Shown here one piece after another: positions 50,691 through 62,572 of a DNA stretch of 64,000 bases. This DNA comes from Opisthorchis felineus. Taxonomy: Eukaryota; Platyhelminthes; Trematoda; Opisthorchiida; Opisthorchiidae. Every line of letters starts with the position of its first letter. Within the stretch, counting starts at the first letter, position 1. A model generated the notes under the pieces. It did not search any database, was not told the DNA's origin, and saw only the letters and a program-made list of their open reading frames with translations. The position numbers and the translations under genes were made by a program. The DNA is taken from contig SJOL01007233.1 in assembly GCA_004794785.1 (NCBI GenBank), positions 92,229 through 156,228 on the forward strand, written 5' to 3'.

Positions 50691-50998
50691 CCTAATCGGG
50701 TTATACTTCGTCAGGCAAACCACACGACTCAATGCGAGGTGTCCCGTAAATAACTGCATCATGATGCTAACGCCTGCGCTGTTGACTGTTGCTGAGCTTC
50801 GTCCGCCACTAATACACTGCCACCTTTGCGGCTATAGTTGGACGTGAAACAAGGATTGATCTGTGGCTTCATCCTAGCCAACCCTATGGTGCAGGTTGAC
50901 AGCATGGGTGACTGAGATGACGCTCCAACGTGGTCATCTGATGTAATTGGAAGAAAAAACACAAGGAAGCCACAGTCACTAGGCGTCAAAGCGTACGT

Positions 50999-51004
50999 TT
51001 TATT
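50999..51004 (-). terminator. Poly(A) signal of the FAM210-like gene
   Basis: AATAAA on the minus strand about 130 nt past the stop codon at 51133. The placement is normal for a short 3' UTR. Confidence 0.6.
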
Positions 51005-51132
51005 TCATAAACGACAAAAAAATATGTACATGAAAGCAACCAAGCAGGTGAAGAGGTGAAAACGAATCGTAGAACCACAAAGATGTATAAAAAAACGTAC
51101 TGCAGCAATTCACACTGATAATATGTCGGCCA

Positions 51133-51490
51133 TCACCGACGACCTTTCGTAGTCAATGTTCGCCCAGCGTTTTTTGAAAAGCTAATGGCTGCCTTGCGAC
51201 TCTTGGAAAGCTTATACCTGACTCGCTCTCCGGAAAGTCGAGCACCTTCACGAGCCAGATTCCGTAATCTGTCTTGATCTGTCAGTTGTGGAGCTTTCCC
51301 TTTGGCGCGTAAATAATGAACGGTGTAACGAGCAAGCACCAGAGTTAGACCATAACGCAGTGGTGAAACCAATTTGTACAACACCAATGCGGTCGCCACG
51401 GTGTTCACGGATCCACCACCCACGCGCAAAGGCCGGCACATCCATTCTGGGAAATGTGCAGCTTCGAATAATTCCAACAAGTTTATACCG
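51133..51490 (-). CDS. FAM210-like gene, exon 2
   Basis: 358 nt from the acceptor TTGACTTTCTTCAG to TGA. The first base completes a Thr codon with exon 1. It encodes the second half of DUF1279 and the basic tail. Confidence 0.85.
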
Positions 51491-54400
51491 CTGAAGAAAG
51501 TCAAGGAAAAATTATACCAGACAAATTCGACTTAAGCTATCGGATCTGTAAACAGTGATACAAGGTAACAAAGATATCCCCCCACCGATAGAGCAGTAGA
51601 ATAATGGCTCTATGGAATCCGAGATACACTATTCCGTTATAGTCAAAACTCCCAAGCCTGCCTTTGATTCCGCTGTTCTGATGTAAATGATTGCAACAGA
51701 GGGACAATTTACACACTCCGGTTATTGAGTCTAATGCACAACCACATCCTGTCTGATTCTCACCAAAAATGTGCCCAAAATTACTGTGCTTTCACCACTG
51801 AAGCATATCTGTTAATGCCTCCATTATCTTTCATTCTCATTTTCAAACTCATTAGTGAAATGTCGCAGCTAGAACCATATATGTGTACATTTCGATCATG
51901 TGGAAGAAGTCTGCAGTGGTCAAACATGACAAAACATTTCAGTGTGGATGGATGAATAAATTTTGCCAGTAAACAAAAGAGATGGAACCCACTCGTTCGA
52001 GGACACAGCAAGGGATGCATAGGTTTGTTGAGTTAGCCAGCTTTGCAACGATAAGCTGCATCCTAGGAGTAAGTAGTCGAATTTGTGGAAAGCAATTACC
52101 AGATTTGGTTGATAACTTGACGTAAACCACAGCGGTCCATATTCGACGTTCAACACATAAACGAACATTCCGGTGAACGAGTGCTACCTTTACCGAGGGA
52201 AACACCACAAAACGGAATACAAGACAAGAATGAACGAAGTAGACCGTTGGTCAAGATATGTGGGTATTATCATATTGGTCAGGAGTTGATAAGGTTGGCG
52301 ACAAAATTGGTGACCCGAAAACGTGATTTACTTCCATCTCTGTGGCGTTGGCAAGCAAAGTGTCGAACAACCAGCTTATAAGCCTGTCCCGAAGGCGTAG
52401 GCTAGTCAACCCTCATTCCAGTTGATACAACTGGAGTGTGCTGACTGCAAGAGCCCTGGCGCGCATACGTTCCGTGTGGACCAGTGAACAATTAGGATAA
52501 ACTACTTGGCTGGACACCAGTAGTCAAGTTGTAGGCAGCTCGATGCAAACAACACGCTTCATTACCTCGGTTGCAGTGACTGATCAGTGACGTTAAGCTT
52601 ACGTTGAGAGCCTTAAAAAGTAGATGCGGAAGCGTTTGTGAATGCACGGTGTGTTCAAGTGGAGTTTAAAAAACCGAATAAATGAAGTAACCAAACAGCA
52701 TTCTAAATTATTTGACCGTTGGAGCTATTGACTAAAATAGGGTAAAGAGAAAAAGCCGTGGTGAATTGGTGTATTCAATTTTAACTTAAGTATCAGTTTA
52801 GCACAGGAATCAGTAGAAAACATAGGCATTAAGGATAGATAAGCTCGGGCTTTACCAGGATGCCAAGAAAATCCGTTCGGACATCTGCCAAGTACTTATC
52901 TCGAATATCCTACTGGAGAATACAAGGAAAATAATTCGCACGTCAGAGCTTCAGAATACAAACCACGTTACCCTTCTCCGTTAGAATTTCCCACAGAAAA
53001 GGTGCCGCAGATACAATCCGAAAAAACTAACAAACGAGCCATTAAGTCTTTAGGCGGGCAGATGCTTTCAACGACATCCTTGTCACGCGCGAACTGCAAG
53101 AACCACGTTCATAAGACCGACTTCGATGAATGTACTGTCACAAGCACTGGAGGAACTGCTAGGCAACTACGTGCGGTATGCTAGGTTCTTACCAGGAAGC
53201 CTAAGCGCTTAAACAGCTAGATGACTAAGCCGTTGCACTATATGCTCTAGTAAAAGAAACCATGACACTGACCGTAAGCAATCGATTCCATATGTTTGTA
53301 AGTCAGTCAGGAGACACTAGATGCAGAAGTTGAACTAGAAAGTCTTAATCCAAAATGTGATTTCGTATTGATTCAATGACACCGGTAACAATAATGATGT
53401 CAAATCCAACGAGTTTTCAGTGGGCGTTGTTATCACCCCAACTGAGCAGCCAGTTGTAGCTTTAGGCATGGAATATACTATTCAAGATGAGTGACTAGGA
53501 TGCCCTCTTCTTGGAAACATCTCCCTTGAGAGAGAGTCTACCTCTCGCTTCGCAGAGTGACTTGGTACCGAGCGCCTTCGCGACATTCTTAGAGGCACGC
53601 TCTCTTCAGGGGAGCACTGTATTTACTTCTTTCATCATCATTATCATGGACAGCATGACATCAGTGTTCAACACTAATGCTCCGCTGCCCTACAACCATG
53701 GCTTATTTGAAAGCCTTACTGTAAAGAAAAGAATAAATGTGGACAGGGAAGGGACTTAGTCCTACCTTACTACAATCAATCCGAGGTGCCTACGCTTCCA
53801 TCACCCATTCAGGTGATCTGGATAGAAACTGACAACAAGGACGCCATTAACATCAATTAGCAGCGTCTCCAACCAGCGGCAATGGGAGTCGCGCGGTCCC
53901 CATCCTAGTAGGCGAGTAGCACCGGCAGCACCCAAACATTTCGTAATCTCTTTCATACCCGTCTGCCAGCTCAAGAGTTGGCCACCTCTCTTCTACCACC
54001 GTTCTGATTTAGGGACGGAAAAAAGCATAAGCAATACATGGCATAACTAATGCAGTTTATGGTGCTGCACACCTTCAACGGAAGTTCTCGTTGCACAACC
54101 AAAAACGCGCATTCTAATTGCCTCGTTACAGATTCTCCGACACCAACCCACAAGCACTACAGTCCTGAGACAACGACTGTCGAACACCTCAGTTCCGCTG
54201 CTCGAACAGGACAAGTCTCACAGCCACACAAAAAACTTCCCGCGCTGTAGCCTGACACACACGTCCCTTGAGATTCAGGGTCATTCCGCTTTGACGACAC
54301 AGGTGTCTCAAATTAGCAAACGCGACGCGAGCCTTGCAGATTCGTGCATTGAACTCATCTGTAACAATGCAGTCAGAACGAATACAACTTCCAAGGTACG

Positions 54401-57400
54401 TAAAACGCTCGAGTAAAACTTTGAGTGCCTCCCTCTGGATTGTAAGTGGCGTGCTCAGTGACTGCATGTCCACGAGCATGACCTTACACTTTGTGGGTGC
54501 AAAGTGCATGCCAAAGGACGGGATGACTGGTCAATTCATCCAAAAACATCTGCGCCTTCTTCTGCTCTTCGAAGACGAGAACGATATCGTCTGCGTAATC
54601 CAGATCGACAATGTTTTCGTCAGGGGCTATTTGAACACGGGTTTTGAAAACCTTCCAGCGTTCGTCTCATTATCTCATCGATCAGGAAATTAAATAGGAA
54701 TGGAGAGAGTGGGCATCCCTGACGGACACCGTTTCGTATACGGAAGCTTTTAGAGAGCTCCCTGTATACCCTCACACGTCCCGAAGTCTGAGAATACAAA
54801 GAACGTATCGTGTTCACAAACTTCCGGGGCATTCCTTGATAGATAAGCGTGTCAAGGAAAGCGGACGGGCCAACCGAGTCGAATCCGCCTTGGAAATACA
54901 GGAATACTGAAATTGTGGGTCGTTTGTACGAATGGCGTTGTTCTAGCACCTGACGGAGTGTGAAGATTTGGTCAATGCAACCCCTACCAGGCCGGAACCC
55001 CGGTTGCTGCTCTCGAGTCAGTGTTTCACGAGCCACTATAAGGCGACTTCTTTCCACCAAGTTACTATTGACAGGTCACCGTGTGTAAAACCAAAAATTT
55101 TATGATATTTCGTCTAACAGTTACCTTGAACAACAATCTCAAGGAACAACAAAAGCAGTGTAGGAAAGTACTCTTTCGAACACTCCTTCCACATGAATAA
55201 CACTCACACGTAGATCAAATTAACCAGAACATCACGATGACTGTCTACCACGTATTGAACCAGGTTGAAGAAAATGACAGCGGTTTTGCATCCAGCGATA
55301 CTTCCTGATACCGCATAGTGCTACTTAATCCCATAAATGCGAGTAAGAACAAAGGAACTATTCCGGGGTGGGATTTAAAACAGATAGGCAAGCAGCTATT
55401 TACAAGCTTTTCCATTAACCAGCTTACCGAAAATGGCCACTATTCGCAGTGCAGTATCTACCTTAAGTAGGTAACACAAACAGTTCATGGGATTATGTTC
55501 ATCTCACCGACATTGCTGTTTCAAGTTTGTTCGTTCGTTTCAATTCTGTTGCTGTATATGTTCGCTCAAGTTAACGCAGATAAAGAAGTCGAAAACACCA
55601 AGGCCAGGAAAACGGAAGGGTAGTTTTCTAGGTCCATCGTGATCAATTCGTTGGGGACGGAACCGTACACCAAGAAAAGTGCAAGTGTGAGGTATGCTAC
55701 GTGAAAGAGTTTGATCACATCAAAACCACGCTTCCTCGTCCGACGAACAGTAACACACTTGTTTGGGTTACTGAGTAATCTTGCAGAAGTTGTAGGTAGG
55801 ATACACCTAAGAATATATAATCAATAGATCAAGGTTTACCTATCCGTTACAGTGCCATCGAAAGAGCAGACCAATAAACGTGTATCTGCTTTCCCAACCG
55901 ACAACACTAAATTCTGCCTGTAGGCAGTCTTACAGGTACTGCTCGTATCATGATTCACTTGTCGACAAAAATCCAGTGGGTGCCCTCCTACTGACACCAA
56001 ACGTCGACTCGAAACATTCGTCTGGTCACTTGGCCACGGACAAAACATCTCACATCTTCTAAGCCAGTACAGTTTAGTTTCTGAGCCTGGACCGATTTAT
56101 TCCATGCGTTGTTGTGACTGACTGGAATGAAAAAATCACATAGGTCTGATGTTGAGCACTGGTGCACGCGCCCTTTAGAAAATGCATAGAATAGCATATG
56201 GTGCAATGCCATCGGTAAAGTCCTGCATTCGACATGGTATCAACACCGCTTGTGGCGTGAAAATTTATGATTTCCTCGAATGCTTGCACGTGGCACTGAA
56301 ACCTTACCAAAATATCGGGTCCTCAACAGTTTGGCTGTCTTCGTAACACTTCCGCTACTCTGATAGAGTTCCAGTAAGTCAACGGGGTCATCGAAGTCAC
56401 GTTTGGAGTCAAGCTGATAAATGTAAGCGGCGAGGTAATAATTGTACAAACAGGACAACTTATCCCTGAGGCACAATGCGGAATGGGAAGAATCGTGTCA
56501 CCATTCACAAGTTCGTGTAGTTTTAGAAAAGTTGAGTCAGGTGGGTCTGCAAAGTATGATAGAGGGACTAGAAACACTGCAAGCTGGAGCACTTAGTTTG
56601 TTCGATAGATGAGATGCACTGTGGGTAGTAACAAGTACAGAAGTCAGCCGTTAAAAGGCGTGAACACCAATGCTCTTGAATACCAAACGAAATATTTGCG
56701 GAATCCTACCAGTACCTGTCTAGACACCTGATTTGTGCTATGGAAACCTGGCAGCTGCACGCTGAGCACTTCAAAAATGTCCAACGTTTGAGCATCGATG
56801 TCTTCTGAGGATTGCCCGAGTCTGGTGGAAACACCAGATCAGCAATGCTAGAGTACGTTGAATGGTTTAAAGCAGAAATAACTCGCCCAAGATAGATGAA
56901 CTGATCACACTCAACAGGTTGCATGAGCTTGGTCACCTGCTCCGTATGCCAGTCGACCGACTTCCTCGAAGGGTCTTTCCACACAACAACACGAAAGGTG
57001 AAAACGAGCCAGAGGAGGTCGAACAATGACTTGGCAGCGAAGTATGAAAGTCATTATGAACAAACTCGGCTGCGCTGGTCATTGCCGTCTCCCTGGACGG
57101 AGACCCCGAGACGGGATACATCAATGATTAGAGACATCATCAGAAATGGCCCAGTCGTACCCTCAGTGGCGCTCACGTATCCGAGCTGCTGATTCAGTGC
57201 ACAGCTCCCCTTATGATCTCCCCAATGAAAAGTCCACCTATCCCTGTATTTACGCCTCCATTATACTAGCTATCGCCTCCAATGCACAGCTATTTACGTC
57301 ACCTCCCCGAATCATCGGTGGACAAAACTGTGGCAAGCCACAACAACTGTACGGCAAGTACACGGCTTTTCAGCTGATGACGACGATCAGGAAAATAGTG

Positions 57401-58586
57401 GTGACTCCGGTAATGTGCATCTGCATAACTTGGTGTAGCGAAGCTGACAGTTTGTCTATACTCCCCAACAACCACTGGTTCATTGCTTGATGTGGATCAA
57501 TTGCTAGGCTACAAGCCTCTGAAAACAATTAACGCAAGGTTAGGTGTGGTAGGAGTGACAAGTGCGATGTTAAATCCCGCACTTAAATAAATTAGTTGGC
57601 ACTTCTACTACTGTGGTACGCAAAAAGTCTTTGGTGCGAAAGCAACCATGTGCAAGCTAAGCCGCTGTTAGCCACGCGGGCAAAAGAAGTTAAATGAATT
57701 TGAGTCGTGGAAAGAAGCCTGGATACAAAACACTAACAGTCGCATCCTGATGTTCCAGTGCTGTAGAAAGCTGTAGGTCGGCACATTTGGATGTGCCGAC
57801 CCTGTTGAGAATTCTCCTTATTTCGGACTGACCGTTACCGACAAAATGGAACTAGTAGTACTGTATATACCCAGATTTCGTTCAAAGCCCTTGTATGAAA
57901 CGCAAACCACATGGTTAGAAGAAAAATATCCGACGGATTAGGTCCAGCAAGTAAACAAGTCACATGAAACAAATCAACCCACTCAAGGGCACAAATCGGA
58001 ACATGTGAAACTGGCAAATACTGATGTATACCTCTAATGGTAGCCAGAAATTTAGATGCAGAATGATACTCCTAAGTTCCGCTTCTGAAAAACCATCCTC
58101 TTCAACGCCTAAGAATTTTTGATGGATATCTCTTTTTAAAACTCAGTTCATGTTCAATACGGGGAGGAAAACTATGGGGCAAACTCACGTTTTGGCGACA
58201 AGATAGGCAGCAGAAAACCAAAAACATGAGCCAATGCCATGTACGATAAGCAGCACTTTACCATAAATGGCATAAGCTTCTTTAAATCGTTGCACTAAAC
58301 TGGTTTTCTTTTCAGCTATTTCCTTTTCTTGTTCACTTGGGTCGGTGGAAAAAGATCGCTTTGTCGTGCAGCAAGGTATAGCATTGTGTCGAAAAGTGTT
58401 TCTCACCGGATAGAAAAATGGACTGGGATGAAAATTTAACAGAATCACGCGTGAGGTGCATGGTGAAAACTGACTAGTGGGTGAATGACAAATATGTGTG
58501 AGTGGCCGTGCGAATCGGGAAGGACAATCATAAACAAAGTTACCGACTGGGGAGAACAGTCTGCATACAGGACGTAGGATAGACAT
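51133..58586 (-). CDS. FAM210-like (DUF1279) mitochondrial membrane protein
   Basis: Two exons, 58586-58189 and 51490-51133, join in phase (donor GTGAGT, acceptor TTTCTTCAG) to 251 codons. Residues 1-80 are rich in Arg and nearly free of acid, with RSFST at about 77-81 like a mitochondrial presequence cleavage site. From about 96 the protein carries the DUF1279 pattern: a helix with FKEAYAIYGKVLLIVHGIGS, a membrane segment (CFWFSAAYLVAKT) leading across the splice site to GINLLELFEA, then VNTVATALVLYKLVSPLRYG and a second hydrophobic stretch. A basic, probably helical tail (about 205-251) follows, as in FAM210A-type proteins. Family members sit in mitochondrial membranes and affect mitochondrial function; the exact role here is not known. 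The start is the first ATG of a frame open from there, and the presequence supports it. The 6.7 kb intron contains LINE fragments. Confidence 0.85.
54189..55060 (-). mobile_element. RTE-like LINE fragment, reverse transcriptase
   Basis: Reading the minus strand: FRPGRGCIDQIFTLRQVLEQ, then FLYFQGGFDSV, VRQGCPLSPFLFNFLIDE, and in a shifted frame VDLDYADDIVLVFEEQKKAQ (YADD at 54586-54597). A third frame follows (MHFAPTKCKVMLVD, FTYLGSCIRSD). These are the ordered palm motifs of a non-LTR reverse transcriptase. The first catalytic Asp (usually FLDFK) is Tyr here and at least two frameshifts are present, so the copy is dead. It lacks the endonuclease and the 3' tail. Confidence 0.85.
56735..57205 (+). 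mobile_element. LINE C-terminal fragment
   Basis: Across shifted frames the plus strand reads ETWQLHAEHFKNVQRLSID, then LNRLHELGHLLRMPVDRLPR, MTWQRSMKVIMNK and GHCRLPGWRPRDG, ending near MAQSYPQWRSRIRA. This order (ETW..., LGHVLRMP..RLP, W..., R-LPGW-PRD, QW) is typical of the region after the reverse transcriptase in RTE-like elements. Stops and frameshifts mark it as decayed. It belongs to a subfamily different from the 59.65 kb fragment. Confidence 0.7.
58189..58586 (-). CDS. FAM210-like gene, exon 1
   Basis: 398 nt, ATG at 58586 to the donor AAAAC|GTGAGT. It encodes the mitochondrial presequence and the first half of DUF1279. Confidence 0.85.
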
Positions 58587-58639
58587 GGAGACGGGGAAAT
58601 CAGTACTGTCAAGATTTGTTCCGTGGTATTTCTCTGTCT

Positions 58640-59650
58640 CTTTCTTTAAGCTGGGATGAACATTTCGAACACCGTCTAGCGGAAGGTTAAAGAGACTCTA
58701 GATATGGGTTAAGTCCTTTGTGGGAAGGCCTGAAAGAAGAATACGCATATTATCTAGTTCTTGTATTTCGAGTAGACGATGGATACAAAAAATAAGTAAA
58801 GGCCTTAAAAAGTGAAATTTCAAGAGAGACTGTCATTTGAGAGTTCAAAGCATATCGCTGGCTCCCGTTTGCAAGAAGCATGACGGAGGCCTATCAGCAT
58901 ATATCATTCAGACAGACAACCCTGGATTTTCAGGTTTAATTTGTATTCAAAGTTAGTGAATAACGTATGTCACACTACATTATTTTTTACATTAAATCTT
59001 CGACAGTCCGACGGTAAAAAGCATTTGCGTGACAGTTCCCTGATCACGAACAGCTTTCGCAACAGGAAACAAAGTGTTAAAGTTCGCAAAGTGTATGATT
59101 AGGAGACAAATCAGTCAGATAATCGGTGCACTATGGGAGTACTTTCGACAGATGATATGGAGTAGATTGGATCGCACTGATAAGTAATGGACGGGATGAC
59201 TGATAAGAGTATAACCGTACTTGTTTGGCACCGATTCTCAGTACCGTTATCCTTCTGTGAGGATAACCCATGCAAAGATCAGGTCCTGACATGGGCAATC
59301 CTTTAAATTCCACATATTCCGTACTTTTGAGATAGGCTGGAGCCCCTTCTGTAAATCATCCCCTAGAAAGGACCAAGAATACCAAGGATGTGAACAGTGG
59401 AAGGCCCCAAAAACATCAGTGTTCAAATCCCCTGAGCGAGAAACTTGTCGACCTGGAATATTCAGACGACATTGTTCCCATTTTTTGAAGAGCAGGAAGT
59501 GCAAGCAATACCATAAAAGCTGACCCACGTCATCCTGTTCTTCAGCATGCGTTTCGCGCCCACAAAGTGCAAAGTACTGCTGCAGAACGTACATTCTTTG
59601 AATACCTCTCCAAGAATCTAAGGAGTGACACTCGAACATGTGGAAGGCTA
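58640..59650. other. Upstream region of the FAM210-like gene
   Basis: I see no gene. A 130-codon minus-strand frame at 59639-59247 has no recognised domain and may be chance. Promoter elements of the FAM210-like gene are presumably near 58600-58700, but I see no TATA box. Confidence 0.4.
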
Positions 59651-60260
59651 TGCGTAACTCAGAAGTTGCATTAGCTCTGAAGGTAGTGTGACAGACGAAG
59701 TAAATGTGCGAACCTCAAGGGCCAGAAATGACTTTGCCAAGTTGCACCACCTGTGGCATCAAAGAGGCATATCAAAAAGGACTCATTGTCATACTACAGT
59801 GGGAGCTGTATTGTTGTCTGACTGCGAGACATAGCCACTTCTGGTGGAGTATATGACATCTTCAGGTCTTTCACCATCGACGTCTCAGAAGCATAGCTGG
59901 AATCAGCTGGATCTAGCGAATTCGTAATGAGGTGATCAGGAGACGGGTTTGTGGAAAAACTGACGGCACATCACTCAAAGAATGTACACAGCCTTGCAGG
60001 CTATGGTGGCTAGACCATGTGTTACGTATGCCGAGTTACCACCTGCCGAAGCCAGCGCTGATTTACGTGCTTGATTCTGAGTGGCGGAAACCTAGAGGTG
60101 GACAGACTTTAGTATCTCAGAAGAGAATGAAGGATGTTGCGAAAAGTTTATGTATTGTTGGTGATGTTCGCCTTCCAGGATGGAGTTCACGTGACCTTCC
60201 CTGTGCTTGGCTGGAAACAGCAAACGATGTGGCGGCTGACCGATGCCAGTAACGTTCACG
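59650..60260 (+). mobile_element. RTE-like LINE 3' fragment
   Basis: The plus strand reads, with frame shifts, SVTDEVNVRTSRARNDFAKL, LHHLWHQRG, then RIRNEVIRRRVCGKTDGTSL, RLWWLDHVLRMPSYHLPKP, SEWRKPRGGQT, MKDVAKSLCIVGDVRLPGWS and AWLETANDVAADRCQ. This is the C-terminal third of an RTE-like ORF2. About 160 bases past its end a GAT-rich simple repeat (60422-60445) may be the element's tail. It has internal stops and is inactive. Confidence 0.8.
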
Positions 60261-60421
60261 ACGTCAGGGTTGTCTGATTGTGTTGGAAGTGTGGGCAACT
60301 CGGAAGTTTGTTGTAGGCTAGCCTAATGTTATCCTCCCTGTCTCAGTTCTCTCTTCTTTCCATTATAAGGCTTTATTGAATGATAGTGGAGTATCGGTGG
60401 TCTCGTCTGGTGCTGATGGCA

Positions 60422-60445
60422 ATGAGGATGATGATGACGATGACC
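60422..60445 (+). repeat. GAT-rich simple repeat, possible LINE tail
   Basis: Imperfect ATG/GAT trinucleotides downstream of the LINE fragment. RTE elements often end in short repeats, so this may be its tail. Confidence 0.5.
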
Positions 60446-60673
60446 ACAGGACAATGCGGGTGATAGCCCACCAGAACAAAGAGCTCGGTGGCGCTTGAGG
60501 GAGCACATGCAACCATAAAACTCTGAACCGAGGGGATTCCAGGCTCACGCTCCAGGGTTCTACTGCAGTTCCAGGATCCAAATGAGTGACAGCAGGTGCC
60601 CACGAGGACTGTCGCTGAAAATGCCCGACTCAGTGGTCGAGGTGTGCGTCTTTATTGAGGACGATCGCGCCGG

Positions 60674-60866
60674 TGGGTCGAGAAGATTCAGTGGTTAGAG
60701 CGCGAATTTACTGAGTGAAAGGTCCGTGGTTCGAACCCAACCTCTGAATCTCGACTTCTCCTGGGCTTGGGCAACCTGGCAGTATCCCAGCCATCGTGTT
60801 TCCTTCGGGTGGCATGGCAGCTAGGTACCAGAAGAATGTTACAGCTGAACGACTATTTTTATCGCG
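60674..60866 (+). mobile_element. tRNA-derived SINE
   Basis: An A-box region (TGGTTAGAGCGCGAATTTAC) and a B box (GGTTCGAACCC) of an RNA polymerase III promoter, spaced as in a tRNA. They are followed by the family body (CTTGGGCAACCTGGCAGTAT, TTCGGGTGGCATGGCAGCTA) and a T-rich end. It is the same family as the copies at 36.1 and 62.7 kb. It is diverged from the younger copy at 62.7 kb. Flanking duplications are not obvious. Confidence 0.85.
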
Positions 60867-60869
60867 CCA

Positions 60870-61560
60870 GTTTGATCTTTGATAGTTTCGGTCACGAACG
60901 GTTCCCCATGATCGATCGTGCGAATCAAACGAATTTTTTTCGGGGCATTTCCGGCTTGCTGCCTCTCTTCCGTTTCCCTAGTTTTCCGTGTCCACCAAGC
61001 TTCATGGTCCGCGTGCACGCTAAATTTGACCTGACGTCTGATAATTCATTGGGCATATGTTCCAATGGACTGCAGATCTGACGCTGAGGATACTATCAAT
61101 ATTTATCCGGACTCGTCTGCCAAATAAGAATCACCGACACCGTGATCCTTCCGGGCGAAGTGAATAGCCATTCGGTCGTCTGAGCACCAACCACATCTGG
61201 GCAATTCGGAGTTGATGCCTACCACACAAGCAACAGAGAGCGACTCCCCCAGTTGTGAGCTGACTACTAACTGTTTCTGATTAGCACAAACCTTCAACAC
61301 AAACACTCGTACCGTGTAACTTGGCGTCCGGCCGTGGACCCGGCCCGATCACGTGATTATAAACCACCGATGGAGAGCGACAATTAAAGATTGCCGCTCC
61401 TTCTGGGGTGCACAACTTAACTCCGATCAGACCACAGTGCGAGCATGTCTGGGAATTAGTTTTCCTTCGGGCTCTCTCAATTCGGCAAGAAGCATGCCAA
61501 TCCATTACCTTCAGGGAAATATCTGAGATAGCTCAAATACTCTCCGGAGTAAATACAGCA
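60870..61560. other. Repeat-like region before the LTR
   Basis: Slightly more GC-rich than the rest of the window and without a recognised gene. Short frames on both strands lack domains. It is probably older mobile-element sequence. Confidence 0.35.
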
Positions 61561-61564
61561 CTGG

Positions 61565-61849
61565 TGTAATGATGGATGATGATACAGCTACTGCTGCGAG
61601 TAGTCTATGCTTAGTGGCCAAACTCCATCCCGCATCCGATGGAGGGTGAAGTGGAACCGCTTTGCATTGTTCGTTTACTATTATGTAAAAGTCAACGAAT
61701 ATCCAGGAAAGTTCAAAAGGACGAGTGAGTGTTCAGTTTTTAAAGACTATGTGCATATGAGATGTTCATTTTCTTGTCTAATGAATTGTACCTGCTTAGT
61801 TCGTGTTTCTTAATAAACGACTTCTCGGCGAAGGGTTTTCCTTCTTTCA
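61565..61849 (+). repeat. 5' LTR of a Ty3/gypsy element (borders proposed)
   Basis: About 285 bp beginning TGTAATGATGG and ending TTCTTTCA, directly before a primer-binding site. It has the usual TG...CA ends and an internal AATAAA at 61812-61817. The 3' LTR lies outside the window, so the left border is a proposal. Confidence 0.5.
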
Positions 61850-61851
61850 TT

Positions 61852-61863
61852 TGGTGCCGTGAC
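61852..61863 (+). other. Primer-binding site, fits tRNA-His
   Basis: TGGTGCCGTGAC starts two bases after the LTR. Its complement would be the 3' end of a tRNA with acceptor strand GTCACGGC, then A and CCA, which matches animal tRNA-His as I know it. The site position is seen; the tRNA identity is from memory. Confidence 0.5.
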
Positions 61864-61894
61864 CGATGAAAATCCCGTGGCCACAACCTTTTGA

Positions 61895-62572
61895 GGATGG
61901 GGATGTGCGACATTCCTGGAGGATTTCGAGGATGTTGCGGAGGCGGCCGAACTGGAGACCGACCGGGGCAAGTTAGCGGTACTGAAGACCCCCCTCAGAG
62001 GCCGGGCGAAGGGGGCCCTGGATGCGGCCAAGAGAGGTCCTCGGAAGATGGACTGGGTCGCCGCGAAGGAAGCTCTTGCAGCGGAGTTCGGCACACTGGC
62101 CGACCACCGGGAGGCTATGAGGCGGTTCAAGGCGGGTAGGATTGGACCGGGATGCGAACCGACAAGTCTGCAGCAGTTGTTGGATCGTGTCTTGTCCGGA
62201 CTGGACGGAGTGTCGCGCCAGCAGTTGCCGTCTGATTAGCTGGTCGAAGGTGTGCAGCCGGCGCTTGGCGCCCAGTTACGGTTGGTGAAAGCAACTGGCC
62301 AGTTGAGTGTGGAGGAGCTGGCGCATCTGGCACGGGAATTGGCTGAGGCGCCGCTGGCCATGTTGCAGTCGCGGGAGAAGAGGGATGATTCACCATTGGA
62401 GGACCTGCAGACCAAAGTGGACGAACTAACCGAAAAGCTTGCAGCCATGAAGACAGAGTCGTGGAGGCACGCTCGAACGAGCCGATGCTACAACTGTGGT
62501 ATGCCTGGCCACTGGAAGAATCAATGTCTCCGTACCCGATCACCTGTAAATAATAACGCTTTGGATTACTCC
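61895..62572 (+). pseudogene. gag of the Ty3/gypsy element (broken)
   Basis: Frame with ATFLEDFEDVAEAAELETDR, a capsid-like helical segment, an in-frame TAG at 62237-62239, then a coiled-coil-like stretch (LEDLQTKVDELTEKLAAMK) and a zinc knuckle C-x2-C-x4-H-x4-C at 62486-62527. Gag packages the element's RNA. The frame upstream of 61895 is shifted by one base. The knuckle is intact. Confidence 0.75.

Larger units (their letters stand above)
46870..51130. other. Intergenic stretch, no firm gene
   Basis: Between the FN3 signal exon and the 3' end of the FAM210-like gene. A small plus-strand pair of exon-like pieces (47242-47331 with GTAAGT donor, and from 47550 after TTTTGCAG) joins in phase to about 50 codons but is unrecognised. 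A 114-codon minus-strand frame (48575-48231) lacks an ATG and a domain. A 25-bp tandem duplication lies at 50635-50690. Confidence 0.4.
51491..58188 (-). other. Intron of the FAM210-like gene
   Basis: 6698 nt with GT-AG borders. It holds a minus-strand RTE-like LINE fragment (54189-55060) and a plus-strand one (about 56735-57205). The remaining parts (51.5-54.1, 55.1-56.7 and 57.2-58.2 kb) show no supported gene. Confidence 0.7.

Noticed and set aside
61810..62543. Long minus-strand frames of 106 and 138 codons
   Set aside because: They are antisense shadows of the GC-rich gag region, whose plus strand has clear gag motifs.
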